From NCBI GenBank assembly GCA_902570265.1, contig CACFXF010000004.1:1-64000 (forward strand): a stretch of DNA of 64,000 nt. The letters are read 5' to 3'. Under the pieces are notes generated by a model that made no database searches, had not been told where the DNA came from, and was given only the letters and a program-made list of their open reading frames with translations. This document shows positions 11,868 through 23,255 of the stretch, one piece after another. This DNA is from an uncultured Alphaproteobacteria bacterium. Lineage in GTDB: Bacteria > Pseudomonadota > Alphaproteobacteria > Rhodobacterales > Rhodobacteraceae. The first letter of the stretch is position 1; the number at the start of each line of letters is the position of its first letter. Made by a program: the position numbers and the translations under genes.

Positions 11868-12190
11868 TAATATTTTCCAAAAAAGAACTGAGAAATAACA
11901 TTAAATAAAACCAATTTTTGATAGGTTGATCGATTTATATGGTATTTAGTGGTTAATTTACTCTATATCAAAAAAAATTTACTTTTTTATAGGATATTTG
12001 GCTCATTACTGTTGACATTTTTTAAAACCCAGAATATTTAACGCCATCACCTTTTATTAAGGTTTTATTATTTTAACTTTTGGCACACGATCCGGCATTT
12101 CAGATCCTCTGTATTTACCAGTTCATTAATTACTGGGTTGTGGTCATTTAATAACTGGATTAAGTCCGTAATTTTTTGGAGTAGGTATAA
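11868..12190 (+). promoter_or_regulatory. Intergenic leader region of the rpsL (str) operon
   Basis: This 323-bp gap is the longest gene-free stretch here. It holds a promoter candidate at 12012-12040, then about 150 bases of probable 5' untranslated leader. In the leader CCAGT(T) at 12118-12123 can pair either with ACTGG at 12132-12136 or with AACTGG at 12153-12158, so two exclusive hairpins are possible. The leader ends with GGAG just before rpsL. I see no reading frame in it. Confidence 0.5.
12012..12040 (+). promoter_or_regulatory. Candidate str-operon promoter
   Basis: A perfect -35 TTGACA (12012-12017) is followed after 17 bp by TATTTA (12035-12040), a weak -10. It would give a leader of about 145 bases before rpsL and matches the need for a promoter after rpoC. 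Confidence 0.5.
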
Positions 12191-12562
12191 ATGCCAACTA
12201 TACAACAATTAATTAGAAAGCCTAGAAAGCCCAGAGTTGTAAGGCAAAAATCTATGCATATGCAGGCTTGTCCACAAAAAAGAGGCGTCTGTACAAGAGT
12301 TTATACTACAACTCCAAAGAAACCCAACTCTGCTATGCGAAAAGTAGCAAAAGTACGGTTAACAAACGGATTTGAAGTTATTTCTTATATCCCAGGTGAG
12401 TCACATAATCTTCAAGAACATTCTGTTGTTTTAATTCGTGGTGGTAGAGTTAAAGATCTCCCAGGTGTCCGTTATCATATACTTAGAGGTGTTTTAGATA
12501 CACAGGGCGTTAAAGACAGACGGCAGCGTCGTTCAAAGTATGGTACAAAAAGGCCAAAGTAG
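12191..12562 (+). CDS. rpsL: 30S ribosomal protein S12
   Basis: 123 residues. The decoding-centre loops [19 protein letters not shown] and [17 protein letters not shown] are conserved, with lysines at the positions where mutation gives streptomycin resistance in other bacteria, so the protein looks wild type. First gene of a str operon (rpsL-rpsG-fusA-tuf). ATG 12191 has GGAG about 10 bases upstream. Confidence 0.97.
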   Translation: MPTIQQLIRKPRKPRVVRQKSMHMQACPQKRGVCTRVYTTTPKKPNSAMRKVAKVRLTNGFEVISYIPGESHNLQEHSVVLIRGGRVKDLPGVRYHILRGVLDTQGVKDRRQRRSKYGTKRPK

Positions 12563-12573
12563 AAGGAAGTTTA

Positions 12574-13044
12574 ATGTCAAGACGTCATAGTGCAGAAAAA
12601 AGATTAGTTTTACCAGATGCTAAATTCGGAGACATTGTATTAACCAAATTTATGAATAGCTTAATGTTGCATGGCAAGAAGTCAACTGCCGAGACTATTG
12701 TTTACGGAGCTCTTGAACGAGTTGAAAATAAATTAAAAAAATCTTCCGTAGAACTATTTCATGAAGCCCTCGAAAATATTAAACCTTCAATTGAAGTGAG
12801 GTCTAGAAGGGTAGGAGGTGCTACTTATCAAGTCCCTGTGGAAGTAAGACCGGAAAGAAGACAAGCGCTGGCAATTAGATGGTTAATTAAGGCTTCTAGG
12901 GGTAGAAACGAAAATACTATGGAAGAAAGATTAGCATCAGAAATTATTGACGCTGTATCATCAAGAGGTACTGCAGTAAAAAAACGTGAAGATACCCATA
13001 AAATGGCTGAAGCTAACAAAGCATTTAGTCATTATAGATGGTAA
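12574..13044 (+). CDS. rpsG: 30S ribosomal protein S7
   Basis: 156 residues starting [20 protein letters not shown], with the [13 protein letters not shown] and [18 protein letters not shown] motifs that contact 16S rRNA at the 30S head, and the usual basic C terminus with [16 protein letters not shown]7 nucleates assembly of the 3' domain of 16S rRNA. It lies 11 bases after rpsL; an AGAAGGAAG site fits ATG 12574. Confidence 0.97.
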   Translation: MSRRHSAEKRLVLPDAKFGDIVLTKFMNSLMLHGKKSTAETIVYGALERVENKLKKSSVELFHEALENIKPSIEVRSRRVGGATYQVPVEVRPERRQALAIRWLIKASRGRNENTMEERLASEIIDAVSSRGTAVKKREDTHKMAEANKAFSHYRW

Positions 13045-13079
13045 TTAATTTAGTTGGGTAGTAAATAAGGATTAAGGAT

Positions 13080-15197
13080 ATGGCCAGAGATTATACACTT
13101 GATTTATATAGAAACTTTGGAATTATGGCTCATATTGATGCCGGTAAAACAACATGCACTGAAAGAATTCTCTACTACACAGGCAAATCTCATAAAATAG
13201 GTGAAGTTCATGATGGGGCTGCTACTATGGATTGGATGGAGCAAGAACAAGAGCGTGGAATTACTATAACCTCTGCTGCTACTACAACATTTTGGGAGCG
13301 TACAGAAAATGGTCAGGTTGCCGAAGGACCTAAGCATAGATTTAATATTATTGATACTCCAGGGCACGTTGATTTTACTATTGAGGTTGAGCGTTCATTG
13401 GCAGTGTTAGATGGTGCAGTATGTGTTCTTGATGCTAACGCAGGAGTAGAACCTCAAACTGAAACAGTTTGGAGACAAGCTGATAGGTATAAAGTCCCAA
13501 GAATTGTTTTTGTGAACAAGATGGATAAAATTGGTGCAAGTTTTACTAATTGTGTTGATATGATTATGGATAGAACTGGCGCTAAACCATGCCCTATTCA
13601 ATTGCCTATTGGTTCTGAAAATTCTTTTGAAGGTATGATTGATCTCATTACTATGGAAGAATGGATTTGGCAAGGTGAAGATTTAGGTGCAACCTGGACG
13701 AAGAAAAATATAAGAAATGATCTCTTAGAGACTGCTCAAAAAATGCGATCAGAAATGATTGAGATTGCAGTTGAAATGGATGATGAGATAATGGAATCCT
13801 ATCTTGATGGGAAAGAACCAACAGTGGAAGAAATAAGAAAACTCTTAAGACTAGGTACTCTAAATATGACATTTGTTCCAGTGTTATGTGGTTCAGCCTT
13901 CAAAAATAAGGGTGTGCAACCTCTATTAAATGCAGTTATTGATTTTTTACCTTCACCTCTTGATGTTCCTGCATATTTGGGTTTTAAACCTGGAGATGTT
14001 AATGAAGAAAGAAATATTGAGAGATCAGCAGATGATTCACAACCATTTTCAGGCTTGGCATTTAAAATTATGAATGATCCCTTTGTAGGGTCACTTACTT
14101 TCCTTAGAATCTATTCTGGAGTTGTAAAAAAAGGCGATAGTTTTATTAATTCAACAAAAGGTAAAAAAGAGAGAATTGGTAGGATGATGATGATGCATTC
14201 TATAAATAGGGAAGAAATTGAAGAAGCTTTTGCTGGAGATATAATTGCTCTTGCCGGTTTGAAAGATACAACTACTGGCGATACAATTTGTGATGTAGCA
14301 TCTCCAGTAGTTTTAGAAACTATGACTTTCCCAGATCCTGTTATTGAAATAGCAATTGAACCAAAGACAAAAAATGATCAAGAAAAAATGTCTGCTGGAT
14401 TGCAAAGACTTGCAGCAGAAGATCCTTCTTTTAGAATTGAGACTGACCTTGAATCTGGTCAAACTATTATGAAAGGTATGGGTGAGTTACATCTAGATAT
14501 TTTAGTTGATAGATTAAAAAGAGAATTTAAAGTTGAAGCCAATATAGGAGCACCACAGGTTGCATATAGAGAGACAATTTCTGTAGAAGCTGAAATAGAC
14601 TATACACATAAAAAACAGTCTGGGGGTGCGGGTCAATTTGCTAGAGTAAAAATGGTAATAACACCAACTGAACCAGGTGAGGGCTATAATTTTGAAAGTA
14701 AAATAGTTGGTGGAGTAATCCCTAAAGAATACATACCAGGCGTAGAAAAAGGTATCCAATCTGTTATGGATAGTGGGCCACTAGCCGGGTTCCCAGTAAT
14801 TGATTTTAAAGTTTCTCTTATAGATGGAGCTTATCATGACGTAGATTCAAGTGTACTAGCTTTTGAAATAGCCGGAAGAGCAGCTTTGAGAGATGGATTA
14901 AAAAAAGCTGGTGCAAAATTATTGGAACCAGTCATGAAAGTTGAGGTTGTTACCCCAGAAGATTATACGGGTAGCATTATTGGTGATCTTACCTCAAGAA
15001 GGGGAATGGTTACTGGTCAGGAGACAAGGGGTAATGCTATTGTTGTAAACGCTTTTGTTCCTCTCGCTAACATGTTTGGCTACATAAATAATTTAAGATC
15101 GATGTCCTCTGGTCGAGCTCAATTCACGATGATTTTCGATCACTATGAGTCTGTTCCTTCAAATATTTCAGAGGAAATCCAAGCAAAGTATGCATAG
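13080..15197 (+). CDS. fusA: Elongation factor G
   Basis: 705 residues. GTPase motifs AHIDAGKTT (G1), RGITITSA (G2 region), DTPGHVDF (G3) and NKMDK (G4) are intact, followed by domains II-V including GMGELHLDI and the C-terminal [15 protein letters not shown] part. EF-G drives tRNA-mRNA translocation and, with RRF, ribosome recycling. In its normal position between rpsG and tuf, 35 bases after rpsG. Confidence 0.97.
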   Translation: MARDYTLDLYRNFGIMAHIDAGKTTCTERILYYTGKSHKIGEVHDGAATMDWMEQEQERGITITSAATTTFWERTENGQVAEGPKHRFNIIDTPGHVDFTIEVERSLAVLDGAVCVLDANAGVEPQTETVWRQADRYKVPRIVFVNKMDKIGASFTNCVDMIMDRTGAKPCPIQLPIGSENSFEGMIDLITMEEWIWQGEDLGATWTKKNIRNDLLETAQKMRSEMIEIAVEMDDEIMESYLDGKEPTVEEIRKLLRLGTLNMTFVPVLCGSAFKNKGVQPLLNAVIDFLPSPLDVPAYLGFKPGDVNEERNIERSADDSQPFSGLAFKIMNDPFVGSLTFLRIYSGVVKKGDSFINSTKGKKERIGRMMMMHSINREEIEEAFAGDIIALAGLKDTTTGDTICDVASPVVLETMTFPDPVIEIAIEPKTKNDQEKMSAGLQRLAAEDPSFRIETDLESGQTIMKGMGELHLDILVDRLKREFKVEANIGAPQVAYRETISVEAEIDYTHKKQSGGAGQFARVKMVITPTEPGEGYNFESKIVGGVIPKEYIPGVEKGIQSVMDSGPLAGFPVIDFKVSLIDGAYHDVDSSVLAFEIAGRAALRDGLKKAGAKLLEPVMKVEVVTPEDYTGSIIGDLTSRRGMVTGQETRGNAIVVNAFVPLANMFGYINNLRSMSSGRAQFTMIFDHYESVPSNISEEIQAKYA

Positions 15198-15239
15198 AAA
15201 ACTTTTAAATTTTTAACTATTTTTTAATGGAGACCAAAA

Positions 15240-16415
15240 ATGGCAAAAGAAAAATTTGAGCGTAATAAACCACATGTGAATGTAGGAACTATAGGCCACG
15301 TAGATCATGGAAAAACAACTCTTACTGCTGCTATTACAAAGCATTATGGAGATTTTAAAGCATATGATGAGATAGATGGTGCGCCTGAAGAGAAAGCTAG
15401 AGGTATAACCATTTCTACTGCACACGTTGAGTATGAAACTGAAAAAAGACATTATGCTCATGTTGATTGTCCAGGTCATGCCGATTACGTAAAGAACATG
15501 ATAACTGGGGCTGCACAAATGGATGGTGCGATACTAGTGGTAAATGCAGCTGATGGACCTATGCCACAGACACGTGAACATATTTTGTTAGCAAGGCAAG
15601 TTGGGGTTCCAGCTCTTGTAGTATTTTTGAATAAAGTTGATCAGGTTGATGATCCAGAATTATTAGAGTTGGTAGAAATGGAAGTTAGGGAATTACTTTC
15701 AAAGTATGAATTTCCAGGGGATGATATACCTATTGTATCTGGTTCTGCTCTAGCGGCCCTTGAAGACAGGGATGCTGAAATTGGTGCAAATAAAATAACC
15801 GAATTGATGGCTGCTGTTGATGATGCCATTCCAACTCCTGACAGACCTATTGACCAACCATTTTTAATGCCAATTGAAGATGTTTTTTCAATCTCTGGTC
15901 GAGGAACAGTAGTTACTGGTAGAGTTGAGCGTGGTGTTATTAATGTAGGTGATGAAATTGAGATAATTGGAATAAGAGATACATCCAAATCTACTTGTAC
16001 TGGTGTTGAAATGTTTAGAAAGCTTCTTGATAGAGGAGAAGCAGGTGACAATATTGGAGCGCTATTAAGGGGCGTAGAAAGAGATGGGGTTGAAAGAGGA
16101 CAATGTTTAGTAAAGCCTGGATCTGTTACACCTCACACAAAATTTGAAGCAGAAGCTTACATATTAACAAAAGAAGAAGGTGGTCGACACACTCCTTTTT
16201 TCGGAAACTATAGACCTCAATTTTACTTTAGGACAACAGATGTAACTGGTACAGTTGAGCTTCCTTCAGGCACTGAAATGGTTATGCCTGGAGATAATTT
16301 AAAATTTACTGTTGATCTGATTGCCCCTATTGCGATGGAAGAGAAATTACGTTTTGCAATAAGAGAAGGTGGAAGAACAGTAGGTGCCGGAGTTGTTTCA
16401 AAGATTTTGAAATAA
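15240..16415 (+). CDS. tuf: Elongation factor Tu
   Basis: 391 residues, slightly shorter than the E. coli protein. [14 protein letters not shown] (G1), RGITI (switch I), [12 protein letters not shown] (G3) and NKVDQVDD (G4) are present; domains II and III follow with [13 protein letters not shown] and [21 protein letters not shown]-Tu delivers aminoacyl-tRNA to the A site. This is the only tuf copy in the window. GGAG lies close before ATG 15240. Confidence 0.97.
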   Translation: MAKEKFERNKPHVNVGTIGHVDHGKTTLTAAITKHYGDFKAYDEIDGAPEEKARGITISTAHVEYETEKRHYAHVDCPGHADYVKNMITGAAQMDGAILVVNAADGPMPQTREHILLARQVGVPALVVFLNKVDQVDDPELLELVEMEVRELLSKYEFPGDDIPIVSGSALAALEDRDAEIGANKITELMAAVDDAIPTPDRPIDQPFLMPIEDVFSISGRGTVVTGRVERGVINVGDEIEIIGIRDTSKSTCTGVEMFRKLLDRGEAGDNIGALLRGVERDGVERGQCLVKPGSVTPHTKFEAEAYILTKEEGGRHTPFFGNYRPQFYFRTTDVTGTVELPSGTEMVMPGDNLKFTVDLIAPIAMEEKLRFAIREGGRTVGAGVVSKILK

Positions 16416-16459
16416 CATTTTATTAAACGAAATTTAATGTGTTATTGGGTGGTTAGTAA

Positions 16460-16768
16460 ATGCAGAGTCAAAATATAAGAATAAGATTGCAAGCTTTTGA
16501 CTATAGAGTCTTGGATGTAAGTACTTCTGAAATTGTGTCTACTGCTAAAAGAACTGGAGCACAAGTTAGGGGTCCAATACCTTTACCTAATAAGATAGAA
16601 AAATTCACTGTTCTTAGAGGACCACACGTTGATAAAAAAAGCAGAGAGCAATTTGAAATTAGAACTCACAAGCGATTATTAGATATAGTGGATCCAACCC
16701 CTCAAACTGTTGATGCTCTAATGAAATTAGATCTCGCAGCTGGAGTAGACGTAGAGATTAAACTTTAG
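16460..16768 (+). CDS. rpsJ: 30S ribosomal protein S10 (NusE)
   Basis: 102 residues with N terminus [19 protein letters not shown] and the [20 protein letters not shown] loop of S10. It is part of the 30S head and, as NusE, binds NusB and NusG in antitermination. It starts the S10 gene cluster here, 44 bases after tuf, with GGTGG before ATG 16460, so str and S10 clusters may be read through. Confidence 0.97.
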   Translation: MQSQNIRIRLQAFDYRVLDVSTSEIVSTAKRTGAQVRGPIPLPNKIEKFTVLRGPHVDKKSREQFEIRTHKRLLDIVDPTPQTVDALMKLDLAAGVDVEIKL

Positions 16769-16777
16769 GATATTGAA

Positions 16778-17584
16778 ATGCGATCTGGTATAATTGCAAA
16801 AAAAATGGGTATGACTAGGATATTTAGCGACGATGGTGAGCAAATACCTGTTACAGTCTTAAGGCTAGAAAAAGTTCAAGTTGTTGCTCAAAAAACTCAA
16901 GATAAAGATGGATATTTTGCTTTAAAACTGGGTTCAGGTTCAATAAAAGCTAAAAATTGTAATAAATCTTTACGTGGACAATTTTCGGTTGCTAAAGTTG
17001 AGCCAAAGAGAAAACTTAAAGAATTTCGAGTTTCCTCTGATAACCTTATTGACGTAGGAAAAGAAATTAACGCTTCTCACTATGTAGAAGGTCAATATGT
17101 TGACGTTTCTGGCTTATCCATTGGGAAAGGATTTGCCGGAGCAATGAAAAGACATAATTTTTCTGGATTGAGAGCTTCTCACGGTGTATCTATTTCTCAT
17201 AGGTCGCATGGTTCAACTGGACAGTGCCAAGACCCTGGACGTGTTTTCAAAGGAAAAAAAATGGCAGGTCATATGGGTGATTGTAATGTAACAATTCAAA
17301 ATTTAAGAGTTGTAAAAACAGACCCTGAACGAGGCCTAATTATGATTAAAGGTGCAGTTCCTGGAGCTAAAGGTGGCTGGGTAACTTTAAAAGATGCAGT
17401 AAAGAAAAAACTCCCTGATAATATTGCATATCCTCCTTCATCAGAGCAGGTGATTGAAAGTAAACCTTCTGATGTGGATATTTTAGATAAGTCTGATAGT
17501 TCAAAAGATGAAGCTAATAAGGCTCTTAAACCAGACGTTTCAACCGATAAACAAAAGGATTTGGAGCCAAATAATGAAAATTGA
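16778..17584 (+). CDS. rplC: 50S ribosomal protein L3 with C-terminal extension
   Basis: 268 residues, about 55 more than the E. coli protein. The core has [36 protein letters not shown] and [10 protein letters not shown], the loop that reaches the peptidyl-transferase centre. After about residue 215 comes an Asp/Ser/Lys-rich tail, probably disordered. Its end overlaps the rplD start by 11 bases, so part of the tail DNA carries the rplD ribosome-binding site. Extended L3 tails occur in some alphaproteobacteria. Confidence 0.95.
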   Translation: MRSGIIAKKMGMTRIFSDDGEQIPVTVLRLEKVQVVAQKTQDKDGYFALKLGSGSIKAKNCNKSLRGQFSVAKVEPKRKLKEFRVSSDNLIDVGKEINASHYVEGQYVDVSGLSIGKGFAGAMKRHNFSGLRASHGVSISHRSHGSTGQCQDPGRVFKGKKMAGHMGDCNVTIQNLRVVKTDPERGLIMIKGAVPGAKGGWVTLKDAVKKKLPDNIAYPPSSEQVIESKPSDVDILDKSDSSKDEANKALKPDVSTDKQKDLEPNNEN

Positions 17585-18200
17585 TGTTGTAGATATTAAT
17601 AATAAAAAATCTGGAACTATCGAATTAAACAGTTCGCTTTTTGGGCTTGAGCCTCGTCCAGACATTTTAAATAAAGTTGTAAGATGGCAATTGGCTAAGC
17701 GTCAGCAAGGAACACATTCCGTTTTAACTAGATCGGAAGTTTCTTATTCCACAAAAAAAATTGTACGACAAAAAGGTTCAGGTAGTGGACGCCACGGCTC
17801 AAGAAGAGCACCAATCTTTAGAAAAGGTGGTGTGTATAAAGGTCCTAAGCCCAGAAGTCATGCATTTTCTCTAACAAAAAAATTTAGAAAACTTGGCCTT
17901 AAACATGCTCTTTCATCCAAATATGTAAGTGGTAACTTAATTATCTTAAATAAAGCTGAAATTGATAATCAAAAAACTAGTGATTTCTCAAAAAAAATAA
18001 AAAAACTAAAATGGGGTCGTGTCCTAGTTGTTGGTAGAGAAGACAACCCAAAAAGCTTAAATTTTTTTAATGCTAGTAAAAATATACCTATGTTAGATTT
18101 TTTATCAGTAAATGGTATCAACGTTTATGATGTGTTAAGAAGAGATACATTAGTATTAACGAAAGCAGCAGTTGATTCTTTAGAGGGTAGATTATCATGA
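17574..18200 (+). CDS. rplD: 50S ribosomal protein L4
   Basis: 208 residues. The exposed loop with [22 protein letters not shown], which lines the exit tunnel, identifies L4. ATG 17574 is chosen because GGAG (17563-17566) lies just upstream and [14 protein letters not shown] is a normal L4 start. The gene begins inside the last codons of rplC and its stop overlaps the rplW start, so the three are translationally coupled. In E. coli L4 represses the S10 operon; no such site is obvious here. Confidence 0.95.
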   Translation: MKIDVVDINNKKSGTIELNSSLFGLEPRPDILNKVVRWQLAKRQQGTHSVLTRSEVSYSTKKIVRQKGSGSGRHGSRRAPIFRKGGVYKGPKPRSHAFSLTKKFRKLGLKHALSSKYVSGNLIILNKAEIDNQKTSDFSKKIKKLKWGRVLVVGREDNPKSLNFFNASKNIPMLDFLSVNGINVYDVLRRDTLVLTKAAVDSLEGRLS

Positions 18201-18499
18201 AAGATCAAGCAACAAGTGAATCTTATGATATTATTAGAAGACCAATTATTACTGAAAAAGCAACGATGGCCTCAGAGCATGGAATTATGGCTTTTGAAGT
18301 TGCAATTAAGAGTACAAAAAAACAGATAAAAGATGCTATTGAAAACTTGTTTAACGTAAAAGTTGAGGCAGTAAATACATTGATCGTGAAAGGTAAAGTT
18401 AAGCGATTTCGTGGAAAGATAGGTAAGAGGCGTGACCTTAAAAAAGCATATGTGACTCTTGCAGAAGGTAATACTATTGATGTTAGTACAGGATTGTAA
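18197..18499 (+). CDS. rplW: 50S ribosomal protein L23
   Basis: 100 residues with [18 protein letters not shown] at the start and [31 protein letters not shown] in the rRNA-binding loop. L23 sits at the tunnel exit and docks trigger factor and SRP. ATG overlaps the rplD stop by 4 bases (ATGA). Confidence 0.96.
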   Translation: MKDQATSESYDIIRRPIITEKATMASEHGIMAFEVAIKSTKKQIKDAIENLFNVKVEAVNTLIVKGKVKRFRGKIGKRRDLKKAYVTLAEGNTIDVSTGL

Positions 18500-18518
18500 T
18501 TGAAGTTGGTGATAAACT

Positions 18519-19358
18519 ATGCCTTTAAAATCATATAAACCTACTACTCCGGGCCAAAGAGATCTTGTTTTGGTTGATAGATCTGAACTATGGAATGGTC
18601 GACCTGAAAAGTCACTCTCTTTTGGATTGAATAAAAAAGGTGGCAGAAACAACTCTGGAAGAATTACTATGAGGCGCAAAGGTGGAGGTGCTAAGCGTCT
18701 TTATAGATTAATAGATTTCAAAAGAAATAAGTTAGATATAAAAGGAACTGTTGAGAGAATTGAGTATGATCCTAACAGAACTGCATTCATCGCCCTTGTA
18801 AAATACGAAGATGGAGAAAAATCATACATTCTTGCACCACAAAGAATTAAAGTTTCAGATACTATTATTTCTTCATCAAGTTCAGATATTAAACCTGGTA
18901 ATGCAATGCCGTTTACTGGTATGCCAATTGGAACTATTGTGCATAATGTTGAGTTGAAGAGAGGAAAAGGTGGTCAAATTGCTAGAGCTGCAGGTTCGTA
19001 TGCTCAATTTGTAGGTAGAGATGGTAACTATGCACAATTAAGACTTTCATCAGGAGAAATGCGATTAGTTCGTCAAGAATGTATGGCCACCGTTGGAGCA
19101 GTATCAAACCCAGATAATTCAAATCAAAATTTTGGTAAAGCCGGTAGAAATCGAAATAAAGGCATAAGACCATCTGTTCGAGGTGTAGTAATGAATCCAA
19201 TAGATCATCCACATGGTGGTGGTGAAGGCAGAACATCAGGAGGTAGGCACCCTGTAACTCCATGGGGGAAACCTACTAAGGGGGCTAGGACGAGAACTAA
19301 TAAATCAACTGATAAATATATATTAAGGTCTAGACATAACAGAAAAGGGCGAAAATAA
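18519..19358 (+). CDS. rplB: 50S ribosomal protein L2
   Basis: 279 residues. It starts [17 protein letters not shown] and ends with [22 protein letters not shown], including the conserved His close to the peptidyl-transferase centre. L2 is needed for subunit association and peptide-bond formation. The stop codon is followed directly by the rpsS ATG. Confidence 0.97.
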   Translation: MPLKSYKPTTPGQRDLVLVDRSELWNGRPEKSLSFGLNKKGGRNNSGRITMRRKGGGAKRLYRLIDFKRNKLDIKGTVERIEYDPNRTAFIALVKYEDGEKSYILAPQRIKVSDTIISSSSSDIKPGNAMPFTGMPIGTIVHNVELKRGKGGQIARAAGSYAQFVGRDGNYAQLRLSSGEMRLVRQECMATVGAVSNPDNSNQNFGKAGRNRNKGIRPSVRGVVMNPIDHPHGGGEGRTSGGRHPVTPWGKPTKGARTRTNKSTDKYILRSRHNRKGRK

Positions 19359-19637
19359 ATGGCAAGATCTATTTGGAAAGGACCTTTCGTTGAAGGTTAT
19401 GTTTTGAAGAAAGCAGAAAAAGTAAGAGAGTCTGGTAGAAATGAAGTTATAAAAATATGGTCTAGAAAATCTACCATTCTTCCTCAATTTGTTGGCTTAA
19501 CATTTGGTGTTTATAATGGAAAAAAGCATATTCCAGTTTTAATAAGTGAAGAAATGATAGGTCAAAAGTTTGGAGAATATAGCCCTACAAGAACATATTA
19601 TGGTCATGCCGCAGATAAAAAAGCTAAGAGAAGTTAA
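19359..19637 (+). CDS. rpsS: 30S ribosomal protein S19
   Basis: 92 residues: [48 protein letters not shown] and [19 protein letters not shown] are all standard S19 segments. It forms a complex with S13 in the 30S head near the A-site tRNA. No gap to rplB, 4 bases to rplV. Confidence 0.97.
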   Translation: MARSIWKGPFVEGYVLKKAEKVRESGRNEVIKIWSRKSTILPQFVGLTFGVYNGKKHIPVLISEEMIGQKFGEYSPTRTYYGHAADKKAKRS

Positions 19638-19641
19638 CTAA

Positions 19642-20040
19642 ATGACAGATGTATCAACAAATTTAAAAGAAGAAAAATTAGAAGCTACTGCTAAGGTTAG
19701 AATGTTAAAAACTAGTCCTCAAAAGTTAAATTTAGTGTCTAGAATGATCAGAAACAAACCTGTCAATATAGCTCTAGCACAGCTTAAATTTTCAAAAAAA
19801 AGAATAGCCAAGGATGTAAGAAAATGTTTAGAATCAGCAATTGCTAATGCAGAAAATAACCATGATTTAGATATAGATGAATTAGTGGTTAGTGAAGCAT
19901 ATGTTGGGAAAAACCTGGTTTTAAAAAGGGGTAGACCGAGAGCCAGAGGACGTTATGGTAAAATTTTAAAACCCTTTAGTCAACTAACCATAAAGGTCAA
20001 GCAGATTTTGGCAAATAGTAAAGAAGAGGAGAAAGCATAA
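19642..20040 (+). CDS. rplV: 50S ribosomal protein L22
   Basis: 132 residues. It carries the long beta-hairpin that lines the exit tunnel ([20 protein letters not shown]), where macrolide-resistance changes occur elsewhere; nothing unusual is seen. An N-terminal stretch of about 18 residues precedes the conserved [21 protein letters not shown] core. Its TAA shares the last base with the ATG of rpsC. Confidence 0.96.
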   Translation: MTDVSTNLKEEKLEATAKVRMLKTSPQKLNLVSRMIRNKPVNIALAQLKFSKKRIAKDVRKCLESAIANAENNHDLDIDELVVSEAYVGKNLVLKRGRPRARGRYGKILKPFSQLTIKVKQILANSKEEEKA

Positions 20041-20735
20041 TGGGACAAAAAATTAATCCTGTTGGTCTCCGACTTCAGGTAAATAGAACTTGGGAAAGTA
20101 GATGGTTTTCTAATACAAAAGAATATGGTGATTTGCTCCATGAAGATTTAGAAATTAGAAAATTTATTAAAAAAAATTGTGCACAATCAGGTATTAGTAG
20201 AGTAATAATAGAGAGACCACACAAAAAGTGCAGAGTAACCATATATGCTGCCAGACCTGGTGTTATAATTGGAAAAAAAGGGGCAGACATAGAGACTCTA
20301 AAAAATAAAGTTGCAAAATTAACAAAAAGTGAATTGCACCTAAATATTGTAGAAGTCAGAAAGCCTGAGATTGATGCTGCACTTGTAGCTGAAAGTATAG
20401 CGCAACAGATGGAAAGAAGAGTATCATTCAGGAGAGCTATGAAAAGAGCTGTTCAAAATGCTATGAGAATGGGAGCCCTTGGAATTCGTGTAGATATTGC
20501 CGGAAGGCTGGGTGGTGCAGAAATTGCCAGAACGGAATGGTATTCTGAAGGAAGAGTTCCAAGGCATACCTTAAGAGCTGACATAGATTATGCTTTGGCT
20601 GAAGGATTAACTGCTTATGGTATTATTGGTGTCAAAGTCTGGATATTTAAAGGTGAAATTATGGAACACGATCCCTCAGGAAGAGATAAAAGAATTAGTG
20701 AAGCTCAAGAAAATTCTTCAGGTATTAGAAGTTAA
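20040..20735 (+). CDS. rpsC: 30S ribosomal protein S3
   Basis: 231 residues. The KH domain ([18 protein letters not shown]) and C-terminal domain with [19 protein letters not shown] and [20 protein letters not shown] are intact. S3 forms part of the mRNA entry tunnel with S4 and S5. Start overlaps the rplV stop (TAATG). Confidence 0.97.
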   Translation: MGQKINPVGLRLQVNRTWESRWFSNTKEYGDLLHEDLEIRKFIKKNCAQSGISRVIIERPHKKCRVTIYAARPGVIIGKKGADIETLKNKVAKLTKSELHLNIVEVRKPEIDAALVAESIAQQMERRVSFRRAMKRAVQNAMRMGALGIRVDIAGRLGGAEIARTEWYSEGRVPRHTLRADIDYALAEGLTAYGIIGVKVWIFKGEIMEHDPSGRDKRISEAQENSSGIRS

Positions 20736-20758
20736 GCATAAAGTTTTAGGAGAAAAAG

Positions 20759-21172
20759 ATGCTTCAACCCAAGCGTACAAAGTTTCGAAAACAACATAAA
20801 GGTCGCATACATGGTAATGCTAAAGGTGGATATGAAATTAACTTTGGTAATTATGCACTTAAAGCCATTGAACCTGATAGAGTAAATGCAAGACAAATAG
20901 AGGCTGCTAGAAGAGCTTTAACTAGACATATGAAAAGGCAAGGTCGTGTTTGGATTCGTATCTTTCCAGATGTGCCTGTAACCGCCAAGCCTATTGAGGT
21001 TAGAATGGGAAAAGGTAAAGGATCTGTAGATAGGTGGGTTGCAAAAATAAAGCCAGGACGAATAATGTTTGAGGTTGACGGAGTAGCGGAAGATGTGGCA
21101 ATGGAAGCACTGAGATTAGCTGCTATGAAATTGTCAGTTAAATCTAGATTTGTAAAACGTGAAGATTGGTAG
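20759..21172 (+). CDS. rplP: 50S ribosomal protein L16
   Basis: 137 residues beginning [19 protein letters not shown], with [26 protein letters not shown] in the middle. L16 organises the A-site region of the 50S subunit. TTTTAGGAG precedes ATG 20759. Confidence 0.97.
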   Translation: MLQPKRTKFRKQHKGRIHGNAKGGYEINFGNYALKAIEPDRVNARQIEAARRALTRHMKRQGRVWIRIFPDVPVTAKPIEVRMGKGKGSVDRWVAKIKPGRIMFEVDGVAEDVAMEALRLAAMKLSVKSRFVKREDW

Positions 21173-21186
21173 TTGTAGGATACCCT

Positions 21187-21390
21187 ATGAAGATTGAAGA
21201 ACTTAAAAATAAAACTTTAGATCAGTTAAAAAGTATTTTGATTGATTTAAAAAAAGAATCTTTCAATTTAAGATTTCAGAAAGCTAATGGTCAATTGGAA
21301 AATACTGCTAGAGTTACAGTGGTTAAAAGAAGCGTTGCTAGAGTATTAACTCTTATCAATAATAAAATTAAAAATGAGTCGGAGAATTAA
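21187..21390 (+). CDS. rpmC: 50S ribosomal protein L29
   Basis: 67 residues forming two helices: MKIEELKNKTLDQLKSILIDLKKESFNLRFQKANGQLENTARV. It binds next to L23 at the tunnel exit. ATG 21187 is used because the upstream in-frame codons (from 21166) lie inside the end of rplP and encode nothing L29-like. Confidence 0.94.
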   Translation: MKIEELKNKTLDQLKSILIDLKKESFNLRFQKANGQLENTARVTVVKRSVARVLTLINNKIKNESEN

Positions 21391-21394
21391 TTAG

Positions 21395-21625
21395 ATGCCA
21401 AAACGTATTTTAAAAGGACAAGTTACAAGTGACAGTAATGATAAAACAATAACTGTACTAGTAGAGCGTCGTTTCACACATCCGGTTCTAAAAAAAACAA
21501 TTCGAAAATCAAAAAAATATAGAGCTCATGATGAATCAAATAAATTTAAAAATGGTGATATTGTAAGAATTCAAGAATGTTCTCCTTTTTCTAAATCAAA
21601 AAGATGGGAAGTGTTGACAAATTAA
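21395..21625 (+). CDS. rpsQ: 30S ribosomal protein S17
   Basis: 76 residues with [32 protein letters not shown] and the [14 protein letters not shown] terminus of S17, a primary 16S rRNA-binding protein. 4 bases after rpmC. A short GAGG-AATAG-CCTC hairpin lies in the 64-bp gap between it and rplN. Confidence 0.96.
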   Translation: MPKRILKGQVTSDSNDKTITVLVERRFTHPVLKKTIRKSKKYRAHDESNKFKNGDIVRIQECSPFSKSKRWEVLTN

Positions 21626-21689
21626 AAATACTTTATATTAAGTTAAATCGAAACCGTGAGGAATAGCCTCGAAGGTCGGGAGAAAAAAA

Positions 21690-22058
21690 ATGATCCAGAT
21701 GCAAACCAATTTGGATGTCGCCGATAATTCCGGCGCAAAAAAAGTTCAGTGTATTAAAGTCCTAGGTGGAGCAAAGCGAAAATATGCTTCTGTCGGTGAC
21801 GTTATAGTAGTATCAGTAAAAGATGCAATCCCTAGAGGAAGAGTAAAAAAAGGGGACGTTAGAAGGGCTGTTATAGTTAGAACAGCCAAAGAAATTAGGC
21901 GTTCTGATGGTAGTACAATTAAGTTTGATAAAAATGCAGCAGTTATGCTAAATAACGCTGGTGAACTTATTGGAACTAGAATTTTTGGTCCTGTAGTTCG
22001 AGAATTAAGATCAAAAAACTTTATGAAAATTGTTTCCTTAGCGCCGGAGGTTCTTTAA
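21690..22058 (+). CDS. rplN: 50S ribosomal protein L14
   Basis: 122 residues: [27 protein letters not shown] at the start and [28 protein letters not shown] at the end, the same length as E. coli L14. It forms an inter-subunit bridge and binds RsfS. The TAA shares a base with the rplX ATG. Confidence 0.97.
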   Translation: MIQMQTNLDVADNSGAKKVQCIKVLGGAKRKYASVGDVIVVSVKDAIPRGRVKKGDVRRAVIVRTAKEIRRSDGSTIKFDKNAAVMLNNAGELIGTRIFGPVVRELRSKNFMKIVSLAPEVL

Positions 22059-22372
22059 TGCCATCTAAAATTGTAAAAGGTGATAAAGTATTAGTATTAA
22101 CAGGTAAAGATAAGGGAAAAACTGGAGAAGTCATTCAGATTTTTACCAAATCCCACAGAGCTTTAGTTTCAGGCATTAATATGTCTATTAGGCATACAAA
22201 GCAATCAGAGAAAAATGCTGGTGGTAGAATACCTAAAGAGGCTCAAATACATATTTCAAATTTAGCTTTGATGGATCCTAAAAATAATATTGCTACAAAG
22301 GTTGGATTTAAGTTAGTTGATGGAAAAAAGGTTCGTTTTGCTAAAAAATCTGGAGAACTGATTAATGGCTAA
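22058..22372 (+). CDS. rplX: 50S ribosomal protein L24
   Basis: 104 residues with an N-terminal KOW motif ([21 protein letters not shown]), an assembly-initiator of the 50S subunit. Start overlaps the rplN stop and its end overlaps rplE by 8 bases. Confidence 0.97.
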   Translation: MPSKIVKGDKVLVLTGKDKGKTGEVIQIFTKSHRALVSGINMSIRHTKQSEKNAGGRIPKEAQIHISNLALMDPKNNIATKVGFKLVDGKKVRFAKKSGELING

Positions 22373-22916
22373 CTATGTTCCAAGACTTAAAGAGAAGTAT
22401 TTAAAAGAAATCCGTACCGGATTAAAAGAAAAGTTTTCCTATAAAAACGATATGATGATACCTAAATTACAGAAAATTGTATTAAATATGGGTGTTGGTG
22501 AAGCAGTTGGGGATAGTAAAAAGATCAAAAGCGCCCACGCAGACCTTAAAATTATATCTGGGCAACAGCCATTAATAACAAAGGCAAAAAAATCTATAGC
22601 AGGTTTTAAAGTTAGAGAGGAAATGCCACTAGGTGTTAAAGTTACTCTTAGAAGAGATAAAATGTACGAGTTTTTAGATAGGTTGATTACTATAGCAATG
22701 CCTAGAATAAGAGATTTTAGGGGTGTTTCACCCAAGAGTTTTGACGGAAGAGGTAATTATGCTTTAGGGATAAAAGAGCATATTGTTTTTCCAGAAATCG
22801 ATTTTGATAAAGTCGATTCCATTTGGGGATTAGACATAGTTTTATGTACTAGTGCTAATAGTGATGATGAGGCAAGAGAATTGTTAAGAGAATTTAATAT
22901 GCCTTTTTATAATTAA
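22365..22916 (+). CDS. rplE: 50S ribosomal protein L5
   Basis: 183 residues. [46 protein letters not shown] and the C-terminal [25 protein letters not shown] identify L5, which binds 5S rRNA and the P-site tRNA. It starts inside the end of rplX. Confidence 0.97.
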   Translation: MANYVPRLKEKYLKEIRTGLKEKFSYKNDMMIPKLQKIVLNMGVGEAVGDSKKIKSAHADLKIISGQQPLITKAKKSIAGFKVREEMPLGVKVTLRRDKMYEFLDRLITIAMPRIRDFRGVSPKSFDGRGNYALGIKEHIVFPEIDFDKVDSIWGLDIVLCTSANSDDEARELLREFNMPFYN

Positions 22917-22935
22917 TTTAGTGTTGGAGATTGTG

Positions 22936-23241
22936 ATGGCAAAAGTGTCAATGATAAATCGTGAATTAAAAAGGCAAAAATTAGTGAAGCGGTTTTATAA
23001 TAAAAGAATAGAGCTTAAGAAAATTGTAAAAGATAAAGATTTACCAATGGAAGAAAGATTCAAAGCTCAAATAAAGTTAGCTAAATTACCACCAAACTCA
23101 TCTCCTTCAAGACTGCATAATAGGTGTAAAGTTACTGGTAGACCAAAAGCTTTTTACAGGAAATTACAAATGTCTAGAATTGCTCTTAGAGATTTAGCTT
23201 CTAGAGGTGAAATTCCTGGTATGATTAAATCTAGTTGGTAA
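22936..23241 (+). CDS. rpsN: 30S ribosomal protein S14 (zinc-independent form)
   Basis: 101 residues, the long S14 form. It lacks the CxxC...CxxC zinc ribbon of the short form and has [30 protein letters not shown]. Using the zinc-free S14 saves zinc, which fits a genome with a Zur island. ATG 22936 is chosen because GGAG lies at 22925-22928; an upstream in-frame GTG at 22921 would precede that site. Confidence 0.95.
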   Translation: MAKVSMINRELKRQKLVKRFYNKRIELKKIVKDKDLPMEERFKAQIKLAKLPPNSSPSRLHNRCKVTGRPKAFYRKLQMSRIALRDLASRGEIPGMIKSSW

Positions 23242-23255
23242 ATGAGGAGAATCGA

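Noticed and set aside
3471..12562. Rifampicin or streptomycin resistance changes in rpoB/rpsL
   Set aside because: Key segments read as wild type.
21640..21689. S8-type regulatory site before rplN
   Set aside because: Only a 4-bp GAGG/CCTC stem is visible; too weak to call.
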